A program made the translations under genes and the position numbers. A model generated the notes under the pieces. It did not search any database and had not been told where the DNA came from. It saw only the letters and a program-made list of their open reading frames with translations. 64,000 bases of DNA from JALYNX01 sp963746905 (GTDB taxonomy: Bacteria > Actinomycetota > Acidimicrobiia > Spongiisociales > ZC4RG35), in the NCBI GenBank assembly GCA_963746905.1, contig CAVVCY010000001.1:124001-188000 (forward strand), written 5' to 3'. This document shows positions 8,018 through 17,002 of the stretch, in pieces (the first letter of the stretch is position 1; each line of letters begins with the position of its first letter).

Positions 8018-8641
8018 TCATGTTGGCTCGGAAACCGGAGTTTTGAGGGCGAGATCGAGGAACCCATTGGCAAGATCTCGCATGCGGTCGGCGTCGACAG
8101 TGGGATCGCCGAGCATCACCTCGATGGCGAGACCGTCGAGCATTGCCGCCAGTTGGATGGCGAACTCGGCCGAGTTCAGCGGTCGGAACTCCCCGCTGGC
8201 GATGCCCTCATCGACGATGGCTGCGATCTGGGCCCGCCAGGCCTCGTCGAGACGGGCTCGGGCCGAGGCGAGTGAAGGGTCATGGCGCGACATCTCCCAT
8301 GCCGCCGGCCAGAGAGTCCATCCGTCGGTGGCGCCGCCACTGCGAGAAGGTCGTGGGCAACTGGCGTCGATGAGGATTGCGAATTTCTCGACCGCCGATG
8401 AGGCATTCTCCAAGGCCCCTTTCACCGATTCGTGGAACAACCGGTCCTGATAGACCAGTGCCTCGGTGAGGAGAGCCGCTTTGGAGGGGAAGTAGTAGAG
8501 GATTAGCGCCGGGCTGGCGCCGATGTTGTCGGCGATGTCGGCGATCCTCGTTTCGCAAAGTCCGCGCTCTGCGATTGCGGCGCTCGCAGCAGCGAGAATG
8601 TCTTGGCGCCGACTCTCGGTGAGGGAAGGTCTCGGGCTCAC
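8018..8641 (-). CDS. TetR/AcrR-family transcriptional regulator
   Basis: A 207-residue regulator with an N-terminal HTH (residues about 10-55: RQDILAAASAAIAERGLCET, then IADIADNIGASPALILYYFP) and a BetI-like C-terminal ligand domain containing EFAIQLAAMLDGLAIEVMLG, ending in a segment with DLALKTPV. BetI-type members sense choline or related amines. It is upstream of potDBC on the same strand and divergent from the acyl-CoA synthetase operon. Similar palindromes lie in both flanks and before the aminotransferase at 407, so a local repressor of amine uptake and breakdown is the best reading. Confidence 0.88.
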   Translation of the reverse strand: MSPRPSLTESRRQDILAAASAAIAERGLCETRIADIADNIGASPALILYYFPSKAALLTEALVYQDRLFHESVKGALENASSAVEKFAILIDASCPRPSRSGGATDGWTLWPAAWEMSRHDPSLASARARLDEAWRAQIAAIVDEGIASGEFRPLNSAEFAIQLAAMLDGLAIEVMLGDPTVDADRMRDLANGFLDLALKTPVSEPT

Positions 8642-8674
8642 GAAGGGGATATTGGCACAATGGGGAAAGTTCCG

Positions 8675-8718
8675 TTGCCACCATTTGCCACCCGTCGGTA
8701 CGCTGAATCACCGTTCAG
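8675..8718 (+). promoter_or_regulatory. promoter (-35/-10) with TetR-type operator
   Basis: TTGCCA (8675-8680), an 18-bp spacer and TACGCT (8699-8704) form a plausible promoter. CTGAATCACCGTTCAG (8703-8718), with outer arms CTGAA/TTCAG, covers the -10 edge and expected start point. It drives the acyl-CoA synthetase gene. An AGGA ten bases before the ATG at 8731 follows. Confidence 0.5.
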
Positions 8719-8730
8719 GATGTGTCACCC

Positions 8731-10776
8731 ATGAACTCACTCGATCCGATGCTCGTTGCCCGTTCGGTGGCCGTCGTTGGTGCGAGCGAACGGCCGGGAT
8801 CGGTGGGTGATCAGGTGGTGCGTCAGCTGATCACCGGAGGGTTCAAAGGCCCGATCCACCTTGTGAATCCGAAATATCAGGCACTTCACGGCCTCGAATG
8901 TGTTCCCGACCTCGAGAGCATCGGAGGACCGGTCGATCTCGTGGTCCTGGCCGTGGCCAACGCCTATCTGGAAGACGGCCTCACCCGGGCGGCGAAGATT
9001 GGAGCTGGCTCGGCGGCGATTTTTGCCAGTTGCCACGGTAAGGCGTACGACGGCAGCCCTTTGCGAGCGCGACTTCAACAGATCGCCGAGGACGCCGCCA
9101 TTCCGATCTGCGGTGGCAACGGGATGGGTTTTCTCAACCTGGAGGCAGGCCTACGGGTTTGTGGTTTCTATCAACCTCCTGATCTGGCACCGGGTGGGGT
9201 GACTTTTCTCAGCCACTCCGGATCCTTGTTCTCAGCCCTACTCCACAACCGGCGAGGCATCCGCTTCAACCTCGTCGTCTCCACCGGGCTCGAGATCAAC
9301 ACTTCGATGGATCGTTATCTGACCTGGTCCCTGGAGCGACAGAGCACCCGGGTGGTGGCACTGTTCCTGGAGACCATTCGGGACCCCGTCGGATTCAGGG
9401 CATCTTTGGAGGCGGCTGCCGCCGTCGACATCCCGGTTGTGGCGCTCAAGGTCGGGGTCAGCGCGACGGGTCAGACAGCAGTCGCCACCCACAGCGAGGC
9501 ACTCGCCGGTGATGACGCCGTGTACGAGGCTCTTTTCGACGCCTGTGGCGTGCATCGGGTGGCGAGCATGGACGAGATGGCCGACACCCTCGAATTGCTC
9601 TCGGCGGGACGACGGGCAACCGCCTTCGGGCTGGGAGCGGTTCACGATTCCGGAGGAGAGCGAGCCATGCTGATCGACACCGCCGATCGGGTCGGGGTCC
9701 CTCTTCCCCAACTCGGGCAAGCCTCGCGTGATCGGGTATCGGCGGTCCTCGATCCGGGCCTGGAGCCTGCCAACCCCGTCGATGCATGGGGCACCGGTCG
9801 TGACGCAGAGGATGTGTTTGTCGAATGTCTCCAAGCGCTGGCCGACGATCCTGGAATCGGCGCTGTCGCCTTTTGCGTCGACCTCACGCCCGAGGAGCAC
9901 GAGGACGGGGCCTATTCAAATTCAGCAATCGAAGTGGCCCAGAAGACCACGAAGCCGGTCATGGTCCTCGGCAACCTCACTTCGACCATCGATTCCTATC
10001 AGGCCGGCCTTCTGCGCGAGGCCGGAATACCGGTCCTGGAAGGCACGGTGACCGGATTGCAGGCGGTTCGTCACCTGCTCGACGGTTATCAGAGGAGCTC
10101 CGTTCCGGACCTGGCTCATCGATTGACGTCCGAGGCCGACCCATCGTCCGGTGTCGACGGCCAAATGGCCGCCTTCGGGGTCCTCGCCTCGTACGGCATT
10201 CCGATTCCTGCATCGCAGCCGGTGGGGTCTGAAGCTGAGGCCCTCTCAGCGGCGTCGGGCATTGGGTACCCGGTGGTCGTCAAGACGGCAGCCTCGGTCG
10301 ATCACAAGACCGAATTGGGTGGCGTTGTGGTCGGGATCGGCAATGAGGTCGCACTCCGGGCCGCCTACCGCGAGTTGTCCGAAGCCCATGGGCCCGAGGC
10401 CATTGTGTTCGAATCGATCCCGGCGGGGGTAGAAGTAGGGCTGGGGATGGTCAATGATCCCCAGTTCGGCCCGGTGGTGATTCTCTCTGCAGGGGGAACA
10501 ATGATCGAGCTGATCGCCGATCGTGTGGCCGTGATGCCCCCGATCGATTCGCAACGCTCACGAAGTGCCATCGACCGTCTCGCGATCCGACCCATTTTCG
10601 ATGGGGTTCGTGGCAGGCCGGCGACCGATATCGAAGCTCTCGCTGACCTGGTGACCCGTTTCTCCGAGCTGGCTACCGATGCAGCTCCCTCCATGGCTGC
10701 GATCGACGTCAATCCGGTGATTGTCGGGCCGGACCGAGCAGTCGCCGTCGATGTCTTGTTCAAAGGCAGGACATGA
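8731..10776 (+). CDS. ADP-forming acyl-CoA synthetase (acetate-CoA ligase family)
   Basis: A 681-residue fused NDP-forming acyl-CoA synthetase. I prefer ATG 8731 because GTG 8722 lies one base from the AGGA. Domains are CoA-binding (SVAVVGASERPGSVGDQV, residues 12-30), ligase-CoA (about 150-450) with the probable phosphohistidine in ATHSEALAGDDAVYEA, and ATP-grasp (about 470-680) with VVKTAASVDHKTELGGVV. The family makes acyl-CoA from acid, ATP and CoA with ADP and Pi. ATGA coupling to an enoyl-CoA hydratase suggests the acid is activated, then hydrated in a beta-oxidation-like route. The acid is unknown. Confidence 0.88.
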   Translation: MNSLDPMLVARSVAVVGASERPGSVGDQVVRQLITGGFKGPIHLVNPKYQALHGLECVPDLESIGGPVDLVVLAVANAYLEDGLTRAAKIGAGSAAIFASCHGKAYDGSPLRARLQQIAEDAAIPICGGNGMGFLNLEAGLRVCGFYQPPDLAPGGVTFLSHSGSLFSALLHNRRGIRFNLVVSTGLEINTSMDRYLTWSLERQSTRVVALFLETIRDPVGFRASLEAAAAVDIPVVALKVGVSATGQTAVATHSEALAGDDAVYEALFDACGVHRVASMDEMADTLELLSAGRRATAFGLGAVHDSGGERAMLIDTADRVGVPLPQLGQASRDRVSAVLDPGLEPANPVDAWGTGRDAEDVFVECLQALADDPGIGAVAFCVDLTPEEHEDGAYSNSAIEVAQKTTKPVMVLGNLTSTIDSYQAGLLREAGIPVLEGTVTGLQAVRHLLDGYQRSSVPDLAHRLTSEADPSSGVDGQMAAFGVLASYGIPIPASQPVGSEAEALSAASGIGYPVVVKTAASVDHKTELGGVVVGIGNEVALRAAYRELSEAHGPEAIVFESIPAGVEVGLGMVNDPQFGPVVILSAGGTMIELIADRVAVMPPIDSQRSRSAIDRLAIRPIFDGVRGRPATDIEALADLVTRFSELATDAAPSMAAIDVNPVIVGPDRAVAVDVLFKGRT

Positions 10777-11567
10777 CCGATCTGGTGTTAATCGAGGATC
10801 GGGGCCCGGTTCGCGTCTTGACGATGAATCGTCCCGAGAAGCTCAACGCGCTGTCGAGTGCCCTCATCGAGTCGTTGTCTGTGGCGCTGGCTGAAGCTGC
10901 TGGGAGAGCAGAGACGCGGGTTGTGGTCCTTGCCGGCGCCGGCCGTTCCTTCTGTGCCGGGTATGACCTGTCCGAGGAGGGGGGTGAGTCCGACATCGAG
11001 GTCGGGTTGGGACGCAACCTCGACCGGCTTCTCGAGCTGTTCGACCACCCGAAGCCGATCATCGCCCAGGTCCAGGGGCATTGCCTGGCCGGTGGATGTG
11101 ACCTGATGATGATGTGCGACCTCGCGGTCGCCGCAGAAGATGCTGTGTTCGGGCAGCCGGAGATCCGGTTCGGTGCAGGCGTGGTTGCCTATGTGATGCC
11201 CTGGTTGATTGGGGCACGTCGGGCAAAAGAGTTGTTGTTCACCGGCGTCGACAAGCTCCCCGCCGCCGAGGCGGAGCGAATCGGCCTGGTGAACAGGGTG
11301 GTCCCCAAGGACCAGCTCGAAGACGAGACGATGCGTCTGGCCGAGGCCCTGGCCGTCGTCGACCCCTTTGCCATGCAGATGACGAAGCGGGCAATCAATT
11401 GGGCCTGGGAGGCGGCGGGATTTCGCGACGCGCTCCGCGGCGGTCTCGAACTGGGTGCGATGATCGAGACGACGAAGGTGCCGGAGCGGGAAGAGTTCGA
11501 GAGAATCGCCGCCGAGCGGGGCTTGGCCGAGGCGATTCGATGGCGAGATGAGAGGTTCGAGAGTTGA
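10773..11567 (+). CDS. enoyl-CoA hydratase/isomerase (crotonase family)
   Basis: A 264-residue crotonase-fold protein: MNRPEKLNALSSALIESL near the start, oxyanion-hole segments GAGRSFCAGYDL (about 52-63) and GHCLAGGCDLMMMCDLAVAA (about 98-117), and the active-site region FGQPEIRFG. The catalytic Glu pair of true hydratases is only partly kept (the E in QPEIRFG is present), so hydratase, isomerase or hydrolase activity are all possible. It overlaps the acyl-CoA synthetase by ATGA, and its TGA overlaps the TTG start of purU. Confidence 0.85.
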   Translation: MTDLVLIEDRGPVRVLTMNRPEKLNALSSALIESLSVALAEAAGRAETRVVVLAGAGRSFCAGYDLSEEGGESDIEVGLGRNLDRLLELFDHPKPIIAQVQGHCLAGGCDLMMMCDLAVAAEDAVFGQPEIRFGAGVVAYVMPWLIGARRAKELLFTGVDKLPAAEAERIGLVNRVVPKDQLEDETMRLAEALAVVDPFAMQMTKRAINWAWEAAGFRDALRGGLELGAMIETTKVPEREEFERIAAERGLAEAIRWRDERFES

Positions 11568-12409
11568 GGCGTTACGTGTTGACCCTGAGCTGTCCTGACC
11601 GACCCGGGATCGTGAACGCCGTCACCGGTGCCCTACTCGAGATTCAGGCCAACATTCTCGAGAGCGCTCAGTTCGGCGATGTCGACAGCGCCACATTCGC
11701 CCTGCGCATCGTTTTCGAAACGGAGGAAGAAGATACGGCCATCGTCTCGGCACCATTGGTCGAAGTCGCCGACGAGCTATCCGGAGCGCTCAAGCTGAGG
11801 GCGATGGATGCCAGACCGAGGGCTTTGGTGATGGTCTCCAAGTACGACCATTGTCTGCTCGATCTCCTCCACCGCCACCGACATGGCGAGTTGGCCATCG
11901 AGATCCCGGTGATCGTGTCCAATCACGGAGACTGCGCCGAGCTCGCCGGCCGCTACGGGATCCCCTACGAGCACATCCCGGTCACCGAGGAGACCAAGAC
12001 ACACGCTGAGGCTCGGTTGATGGGGCTCATCGACGAGCATTCCATCGACTTCGTGGTCCTCGCCCGCTACATGCAGATCCTGTCGCCGGAGACATGCAAG
12101 GCCCTGGAGGGGCGCGCCATCAACATCCACCACTCGTTCCTGCCTGGCTTCAAAGGATCACGCCCCTATCACCAGGCCCATCAGCGAGGAGTCAAGCTGA
12201 TTGGGGCCACCGCCCACTACGTGACCGTCGACCTCGACGAGGGGCCGATCATCGAACAGGACGTGGCCAGGGTCACCCACGCCCACAGCGCCGAAGACCT
12301 GGTTTCGATCGGTCGTGATGTCGAGCGGATCGTGCTGGCCCGAGCAGTCCGCTATCACGCCGAAGAGCGTGTGATCCTCATCGGGTCGAAGACCGTCGTC
12401 TTTTCCTGA
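11564..12409 (+). CDS. purU: formyltetrahydrofolate deformylase
   Basis: A 281-residue protein with an N-terminal ACT domain (LTLSCPDRPGIVNAVTGALL) and a C-terminal formyltransferase-fold catalytic domain (VIVSNHGDCAELAGRYGIPY, INIHHSFLPGFKGSRPYHQA, GATAHYVTVDLDEGPIIEQD), the order that defines PurU. The Asn, His and Asp of the N-H-D triad are visible in these segments. It hydrolyses 10-formyl-THF to THF and formate. The start is the TTG overlapping the upstream TGA. In a demethylation setting it would recycle THF from one-carbon units released from methylated amines; that link is inferred from neighbours. Confidence 0.92.
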   Translation: MRRYVLTLSCPDRPGIVNAVTGALLEIQANILESAQFGDVDSATFALRIVFETEEEDTAIVSAPLVEVADELSGALKLRAMDARPRALVMVSKYDHCLLDLLHRHRHGELAIEIPVIVSNHGDCAELAGRYGIPYEHIPVTEETKTHAEARLMGLIDEHSIDFVVLARYMQILSPETCKALEGRAINIHHSFLPGFKGSRPYHQAHQRGVKLIGATAHYVTVDLDEGPIIEQDVARVTHAHSAEDLVSIGRDVERIVLARAVRYHAEERVILIGSKTVVFS

Positions 12410-12430
12410 AGATTCGGCGCCTGCGGAACC

Positions 12431-13219
12431 TCAACTCTCCTCGGCCCGCTGGGCGTAGCGCTGGGCGAGGATGATGGGGATGAAGGTGATGAGGATCACG
12501 AATACTGCCACCACATTCGTGACCGGGCGGTTCCGGGGGCGAACCAACGAGGAAAAGATCCAGATAGGCAGCGTCTGCTGATTCCCCGCCGTGAATGTGG
12601 TGACGATGATCTCGTCGAAGGAAAGGGCAAAGGCCAGCATCCCGCCCACCAGCATCGCGGGGACTAGTTGAGGGAACAGGACATGCCGAAAGGTCTGCCA
12701 TCCTCGCGCCCCCAGGTCCATCGAAGCCTCGAGGATGTTGGGTGACGTCCTCCTCATCCGGGCGATGACGTTATTGAATGCCACCGCCACGCAGAAGGTG
12801 GCGTGGCCGATCACCAGCGTCCAGAAGGAGAATTTGAGATCACCCAGATTGATCGCCGAGCGGAGGGCGATTCCGGTGATGATCCCGGGGAGTGCGATGG
12901 GGAGGATGATGAACAGACTCAATGTGTTCTTTCCGAAGAAATTGGTTCTCCACACCGCGGCCGCCGCCAGTGTTCCCACCACCAGGGCAACCAGGGTCGA
13001 CACCAACGCAACCCGCAACGAGAGGCCCAGCGCAGCTCGGATGTCGGAGTTCTGCCAGGCAACCCCGAACCAGTCTGTCGTGAAACCGGGCGGGGGGAAG
13101 CGGAAGCTCGCCGACTCCGTGGTGAAGGCGTACAAGAAGACGAAGAGGATTGGGATATGCAGATAGGCAATTGTGAAGCCTGCAGCCAGCTTCAAGCCGA
13201 GGCTTGCTTTGTTCCTCAC
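12431..13219 (-). CDS. ABC transporter permease, PotC type (system 2)
   Basis: A 262-residue permease with about six membrane segments. The EAA loop is LEASMDLGARGWQTFRHVL (about residue 165), followed by ALSFDEIIVTTFTAGNQQTL, characteristic of PotC. It is the last gene of a four-gene operon transcribed from 16491 towards 12431, and overlaps the PotB-type gene by ATGA. It is clearly diverged from the system 1 permease, so a different substrate range is likely. Confidence 0.9.
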   Translation of the reverse strand: MRNKASLGLKLAAGFTIAYLHIPILFVFLYAFTTESASFRFPPPGFTTDWFGVAWQNSDIRAALGLSLRVALVSTLVALVVGTLAAAAVWRTNFFGKNTLSLFIILPIALPGIITGIALRSAINLGDLKFSFWTLVIGHATFCVAVAFNNVIARMRRTSPNILEASMDLGARGWQTFRHVLFPQLVPAMLVGGMLAFALSFDEIIVTTFTAGNQQTLPIWIFSSLVRPRNRPVTNVVAVFVILITFIPIILAQRYAQRAEES

Positions 13220-14148
13220 AACGCCTCGAAGGCGCCGAAGCGACGAGCCATCGTCAGATAGATCGCCATGACCGCGATCGGGATGAACGAGAAAGCCGCA
13301 GCCAAGGGAAGGTTCCCGGCAACACCCTGATAGGAGTAGATGGCGAGCCCGATGAACGGGCTGGAGTCCCCGATGATGGTGGGGATGATGTAGTCGCCGA
13401 GGGTCAGAGAGAAGGTGAAGATCGACCCCGCGGCCACGCCGGGGATGGCCATCGGCCAGGTTACCTTTCGAAACGTCGTGGCCGGTTGGGCGCCGAGGTC
13501 AGCTGAGGCTTCGAGCAGGGAACCGGGCACTCGCTCCAACGACGCGTGGATGGGGAGGATCATGTACGGCAGCCAGATGTAAACGAAGACCATGAACTGG
13601 CCGAAGAGGGAGATCGAGAGTGATGGTCCGCCGAGCAGTGGGGTGTCGAGCAGGAACTGGAGTGCGCCCCCCAGACCCAGTCTCTCTACGAACCAGTTGA
13701 TGATCCCGTCAGCGGCCAGGATCAGCTTCCAGGAGTAGACCCGAACCAGGTATGAGGACCAAAGCGGCACCAGCACCGCCAGCACGAGGACGGCTTTGAC
13801 CTGCTTGCGGGCATATCTCGCCATGTAGTAGGCGAGAGGGAAGGCGATGATCACCGACGCCACCGTGACCGCGGCAGCCATGCCCACGGTCCGCACCATC
13901 ACCGCGACGTTGGCCTCGGTGAACAGCTGTCTCCAGGAGTCGAGCGTCAGGCTGTCGCCGATCGCCCCGCTGAACGTGTCCAGGGCGTAGAAGCTCTGGA
14001 TGAGAAGGGCGCCGAGACTCCCACCGTATACCCCCACCATCCAGATCAGCGGCAGGGCGAGCAGCAAGAGGACCTTCAGCCAAGGTCGTCGGTGAAGCCC
14101 TCTCGCGATCCGATGAGTCAGCGGAGGCGGTTTGGTGTCCGTAGCCAT
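13216..14148 (-). CDS. ABC transporter permease, PotB type (system 2)
   Basis: A 310-residue permease. TM1 lies near residues 25-50 (LLLLALPLIWMVGVYGGSLG), with the EAA loop LLEASADLGAQPATTFRKVT near residue 230. LRVYSWKLIL-type loops and FTFSLTLGDYIIPTIIGD match the PotB class. It lies 58 bp after the binding-protein gene and is joined to the PotC gene by ATGA. Confidence 0.9.
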   Translation of the reverse strand: MATDTKPPPLTHRIARGLHRRPWLKVLLLLALPLIWMVGVYGGSLGALLIQSFYALDTFSGAIGDSLTLDSWRQLFTEANVAVMVRTVGMAAAVTVASVIIAFPLAYYMARYARKQVKAVLVLAVLVPLWSSYLVRVYSWKLILAADGIINWFVERLGLGGALQFLLDTPLLGGPSLSISLFGQFMVFVYIWLPYMILPIHASLERVPGSLLEASADLGAQPATTFRKVTWPMAIPGVAAGSIFTFSLTLGDYIIPTIIGDSSPFIGLAIYSYQGVAGNLPLAAAFSFIPIAVMAIYLTMARRFGAFEAL

Positions 14149-14206
14149 TGGTGGTGCCTGGATGTGGGCGGCGCCCCGGCGCCACCCACATCAACAGGCC
14201 TATCGC

Positions 14207-15394
14207 TCAGCGACCGCCGATCACGGCCAGATAGTCGGTGACCCAGCGGTAGTAGGGGACGCAGTCCCCAATTGACCCGGTCCCGTTGCAATCGTCGGTC
14301 GGGGTCTTCCAGAACTTGATCTCGTTGAAGGACTCGCTCCCGTTGTTGGCGCAACCGTCGGGGCCGAGCAGCTCGTTCCCTTCACAGGCCGCCGGGACCG
14401 CCGGCACCGTGCCGAACCATGCCGACACATCGCCCTGGACCTTTGGATCGAGCGAGTGCTCCATCCACATGTAGGAGCAGTTGGGGTGCGGCGCGTTCGA
14501 GCTCAGCATGGTGGTGTCCGCCCATCCGGTTGCTCCCTCGACAGGAACCACTTTGTCGATCGGCTCCCCGGCGAACTGCAATACGTTGGTCTGGAACGGC
14601 CAAGTCGATGAGGCAGCCACGCCCTCGTTGGTGAAGTCGTCGATCTGGATGAAGGCGTCATGCCAGTACCTACCCACCAGCGTGCGCTGGACTCGCAGGA
14701 GATCGAGAGCAGCTTGGTACTGATCTTCGTTGAGCTGATAGGGGTCTTCGATCCCGAGGTCGGGCTGGGTGACGCTCAGATAGAGCGCAGCGTCCGCGAT
14801 GTAGATCGGGCCGTCGTAGGCCTGAACTCGTCCCTTGTTCGAGACGTCATCGGGCAGAATCGTCTCCTCGAAGACAACACTCCACGAATCCGGCGGGGTG
14901 TCCCCGAACACCTCTTTGTTGTAGCCGAGGACATTGAATCCCTCGACATAAGGCGTCCCGTAGTGCTTGCCGTCAACGGTGTGCCATTCGGCGTCCTGGA
15001 GACGAGGGTCGATCGTGTCCCAACTTTCGATCAGGTCGGGGTTGATCTCCTGAACCGCTCCACCTGCGACGAGGCGGAGACTGGCGTCGCCGGAGGCGGT
15101 TACCAGGTCGTACTCCTCGGAGCCCGTCATCAGCGCCACCATCTCGTCCGAGGTTCCCGCGACCTTGTTCTCGACCATGCAGCCGGTCTCCTCTTCGAAG
15201 TCCGTGACCCAGTCGTAGGCGGGATCCGTCTCGCCTCGCTCGATATAGCCGGCCCAGGAGACAATGACCACCTTGCCCTCACCGTCACCGATTTCGGTGG
15301 GAAGCTCCGCGCCCTCTTCGTCACCTGAATCAGTACAGGCAGTGGCAAGCACTGCCATCGCCGTGATCAGGAAAAGAAACTTCCTTGATCTCAT
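14207..15394 (-). CDS. PotD-type substrate-binding lipoprotein (system 2)
   Basis: A 395-residue binding protein with a Sec lipoprotein signal: LFLITAMAVLATAC (about residues 7-20), with the lipid-modified Cys just before TDSGDEE. The mature part has VIVSWAGYIERGETDPAYDW and VALMTGSEEYDLVTASGDAS, typical of extracellular solute-binding proteins family 1 of the PotD branch. Unlike system 1 it uses Sec, not Tat. Extra cysteines near the C-terminus (PNCSYMW, ACEGN, GCANN, DDCNG, GDCVP) could form disulfides. The start overlaps the ATPase stop (ATGA). Confidence 0.9.
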   Translation of the reverse strand: MRSRKFLFLITAMAVLATACTDSGDEEGAELPTEIGDGEGKVVIVSWAGYIERGETDPAYDWVTDFEEETGCMVENKVAGTSDEMVALMTGSEEYDLVTASGDASLRLVAGGAVQEINPDLIESWDTIDPRLQDAEWHTVDGKHYGTPYVEGFNVLGYNKEVFGDTPPDSWSVVFEETILPDDVSNKGRVQAYDGPIYIADAALYLSVTQPDLGIEDPYQLNEDQYQAALDLLRVQRTLVGRYWHDAFIQIDDFTNEGVAASSTWPFQTNVLQFAGEPIDKVVPVEGATGWADTTMLSSNAPHPNCSYMWMEHSLDPKVQGDVSAWFGTVPAVPAACEGNELLGPDGCANNGSESFNEIKFWKTPTDDCNGTGSIGDCVPYYRWVTDYLAVIGGR

Positions 15395-16491
15395 TCGATT
15401 GTTTCCTCCTCTGAGGTGTCGTTTCCGGCTCCGGCCAGGGCCGGGGCCATTTCATCCGCTCCAGCCTCTCGAGGGTTCTCCTCGAGAGGCCGGCACGAAT
15501 CCTTTGTCCATGTCAGCCGCACCGACCGGCCAATCTGGCGCTGGGCATCACTGTGATCGGCTGCCGTGTTCTGGGCAGCGACCTCGACCATCGAGCCGCC
15601 GACATCCACGCGATACCTGGTGTACATGCCGAGGTAGACAGCCTCGGTGATTGTCCCGTCGACGGCAGCCATTCCGTCAGGCACCGGGCTCGCCGGCTCG
15701 TCGATGCTGATCTTCTCGGGGCGGACGGTGAACGGGGAGGACGACCCCATGATCCGTTCCGCCGACGGCCCCGACATGACATTCGAAGTCCCGACGAATC
15801 CGGCGACGAAGGCGTTGCGGGGATTCTCGTAGACATCCGATGGAGTGCCCACCTGCTCGACGAGGCCGTGGTTGAAGACAGCGAGGCGGTCACTCATGGT
15901 CAGGGCCTCCTCCTGGTCGTGGGTCACATAGATGAAGGTGATCCCCACCTCGCGCTGCAGGGTTTTCAACTCCAACTGCATCGCCTGACGCAGCTTGAGA
16001 TCCAGGGCACCGAGCGGTTCGTCGAGGAGAAGCACGGAAGGCCGATTGATGAGGGCTCTGGCCAGAGCAACACGTTGGCGCTGCCCGCCCGAGAGCTGAC
16101 TCGGTTTCCGGTCGGCGAAACCGTCGAGGTGGACCATGGCCAGGGCTTTGCCAACCCGGTCCGCCTGATCAGGCTCTTTGCGAACCATCGGCCCGTAGCC
16201 GACGTTCTCGGCAACGGTCATGTGGGGGAAAAGTGCGTAGTCCTGAAAGACGGTGTTCACGTCACGGTCATAGGGCGGCACACCGGTCACGTCGTTGCCG
16301 TGGAGGGAAACGCGACCCGAGCTCGGAATTTCGAATCCGGCGATCATGCGCAAGCAGGTGGTCTTCCCGCTTCCGGATGGGCCGAGCATCGAAAAGAATT
16401 CCCCGTCGGCTATGTCGAGGGTCACACCGTTGACCGCACTCACGTCGCCGAACACCTTGGTCACTTTGTCGAGACTTACAGCCACGGCCAA
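15391..16491 (-). CDS. ABC transporter ATPase, PotA type (system 2)
   Basis: A 366-residue ATPase with Walker A GPSGSGKTT, Q-loop VFQDYALFPHMT, signature LSGGQRQRVALARAL, Walker B VLLLDEPLGALD, HDQEEALTMSDR and a C-terminal TOBE domain (about 240-340, starting FTVRPEKISI). I use TTG 16491, with AGGA five bases upstream; GTG 16485 is an alternative. It is the first gene of the operon ATPase-binding protein-permease-permease. The acidic C-terminal tail (EEETIE) is unusual. Confidence 0.9.
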   Translation of the reverse strand: MAVAVSLDKVTKVFGDVSAVNGVTLDIADGEFFSMLGPSGSGKTTCLRMIAGFEIPSSGRVSLHGNDVTGVPPYDRDVNTVFQDYALFPHMTVAENVGYGPMVRKEPDQADRVGKALAMVHLDGFADRKPSQLSGGQRQRVALARALINRPSVLLLDEPLGALDLKLRQAMQLELKTLQREVGITFIYVTHDQEEALTMSDRLAVFNHGLVEQVGTPSDVYENPRNAFVAGFVGTSNVMSGPSAERIMGSSSPFTVRPEKISIDEPASPVPDGMAAVDGTITEAVYLGMYTRYRVDVGGSMVEVAAQNTAADHSDAQRQIGRSVRLTWTKDSCRPLEENPREAGADEMAPALAGAGNDTSEEETIE

Positions 16492-16589
16492 TTGGATCCT
16501 GACCTCCCAATGGTCGACGGAGCCTATCGGGACCGGAGCCGGCCTGCCGGGGGAGTAGGTTCGATGGGTTGGCTGACAAAAGGAGCGAT

Positions 16590-16883
16590 ATGGCCAAATT
16601 CATCATCCTCGGCAACTACACGACGCAGGGGATCGGAGCGATAAAGGAGGCTCCAGGACGACTCGACGCTACGAGAGACCGTCTTGCGGCCTTCGGTGTG
16701 ACAATCGAGGACTTCTACCTGACATTTGGCCAGTACGACATCGTGTCTGTGGTCGACGCTCCGGACATGGCGAGTGCGGCCAAGGCGTTGATGACTCTCG
16801 GGATGGCCGGGAATGTGGGCACCGTAACGATGGCGGCCCTCAGCGAGGCTGAGTTCAGGAAGGTCGTCTCCGAGCTCCCCTGA
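16590..16883 (+). CDS. GYD-domain protein
   Basis: A 97-residue protein starting at ATG 16590 after AAAGGAG. It reads MAKFIILGNYTTQGIGAIKE and contains the FGQYDIVSVVDAPD strand-loop typical of the GYD family, a ferredoxin-like fold of unknown function found in many bacteria. Members are probably dimeric and have been thought of as ligand or regulatory domains, but no reaction is established. It is divergent from the system 2 transporter and convergent with the permease at 17003, from which a strong terminator separates it. Confidence 0.8.
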   Translation: MAKFIILGNYTTQGIGAIKEAPGRLDATRDRLAAFGVTIEDFYLTFGQYDIVSVVDAPDMASAAKALMTLGMAGNVGTVTMAALSEAEFRKVVSELP

Positions 16884-16951
16884 ATCTGAAAGCCCTTACC
16901 TGAGGTACGTGGCGCCAAATACGGCGCTGAGCCGACAGAGAATCAGAAAGC

Positions 16952-16984
16952 GAAATGGGCCACCGCTGGGCGGTGGCCCATTTC
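16952..16984. terminator. bidirectional hairpin terminator
   Basis: A perfect 15-bp stem GAAATGGGCCACCGC / GCGGTGGCCCATTTC with a three-base TGG loop lies between two convergent genes. Read either way, the stem ends in TTTC, a short U-tract. Confidence 0.8.
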
Positions 16985-17002
16985 AACATCGCGATCGGTT
17001 GC

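Noticed and set aside
15553..16644. 363-residue open frame on the plus strand opposite the second PotA-type gene
   Set aside because: Same reason: the opposite strand has Walker motifs and signature sequence in perfect order.
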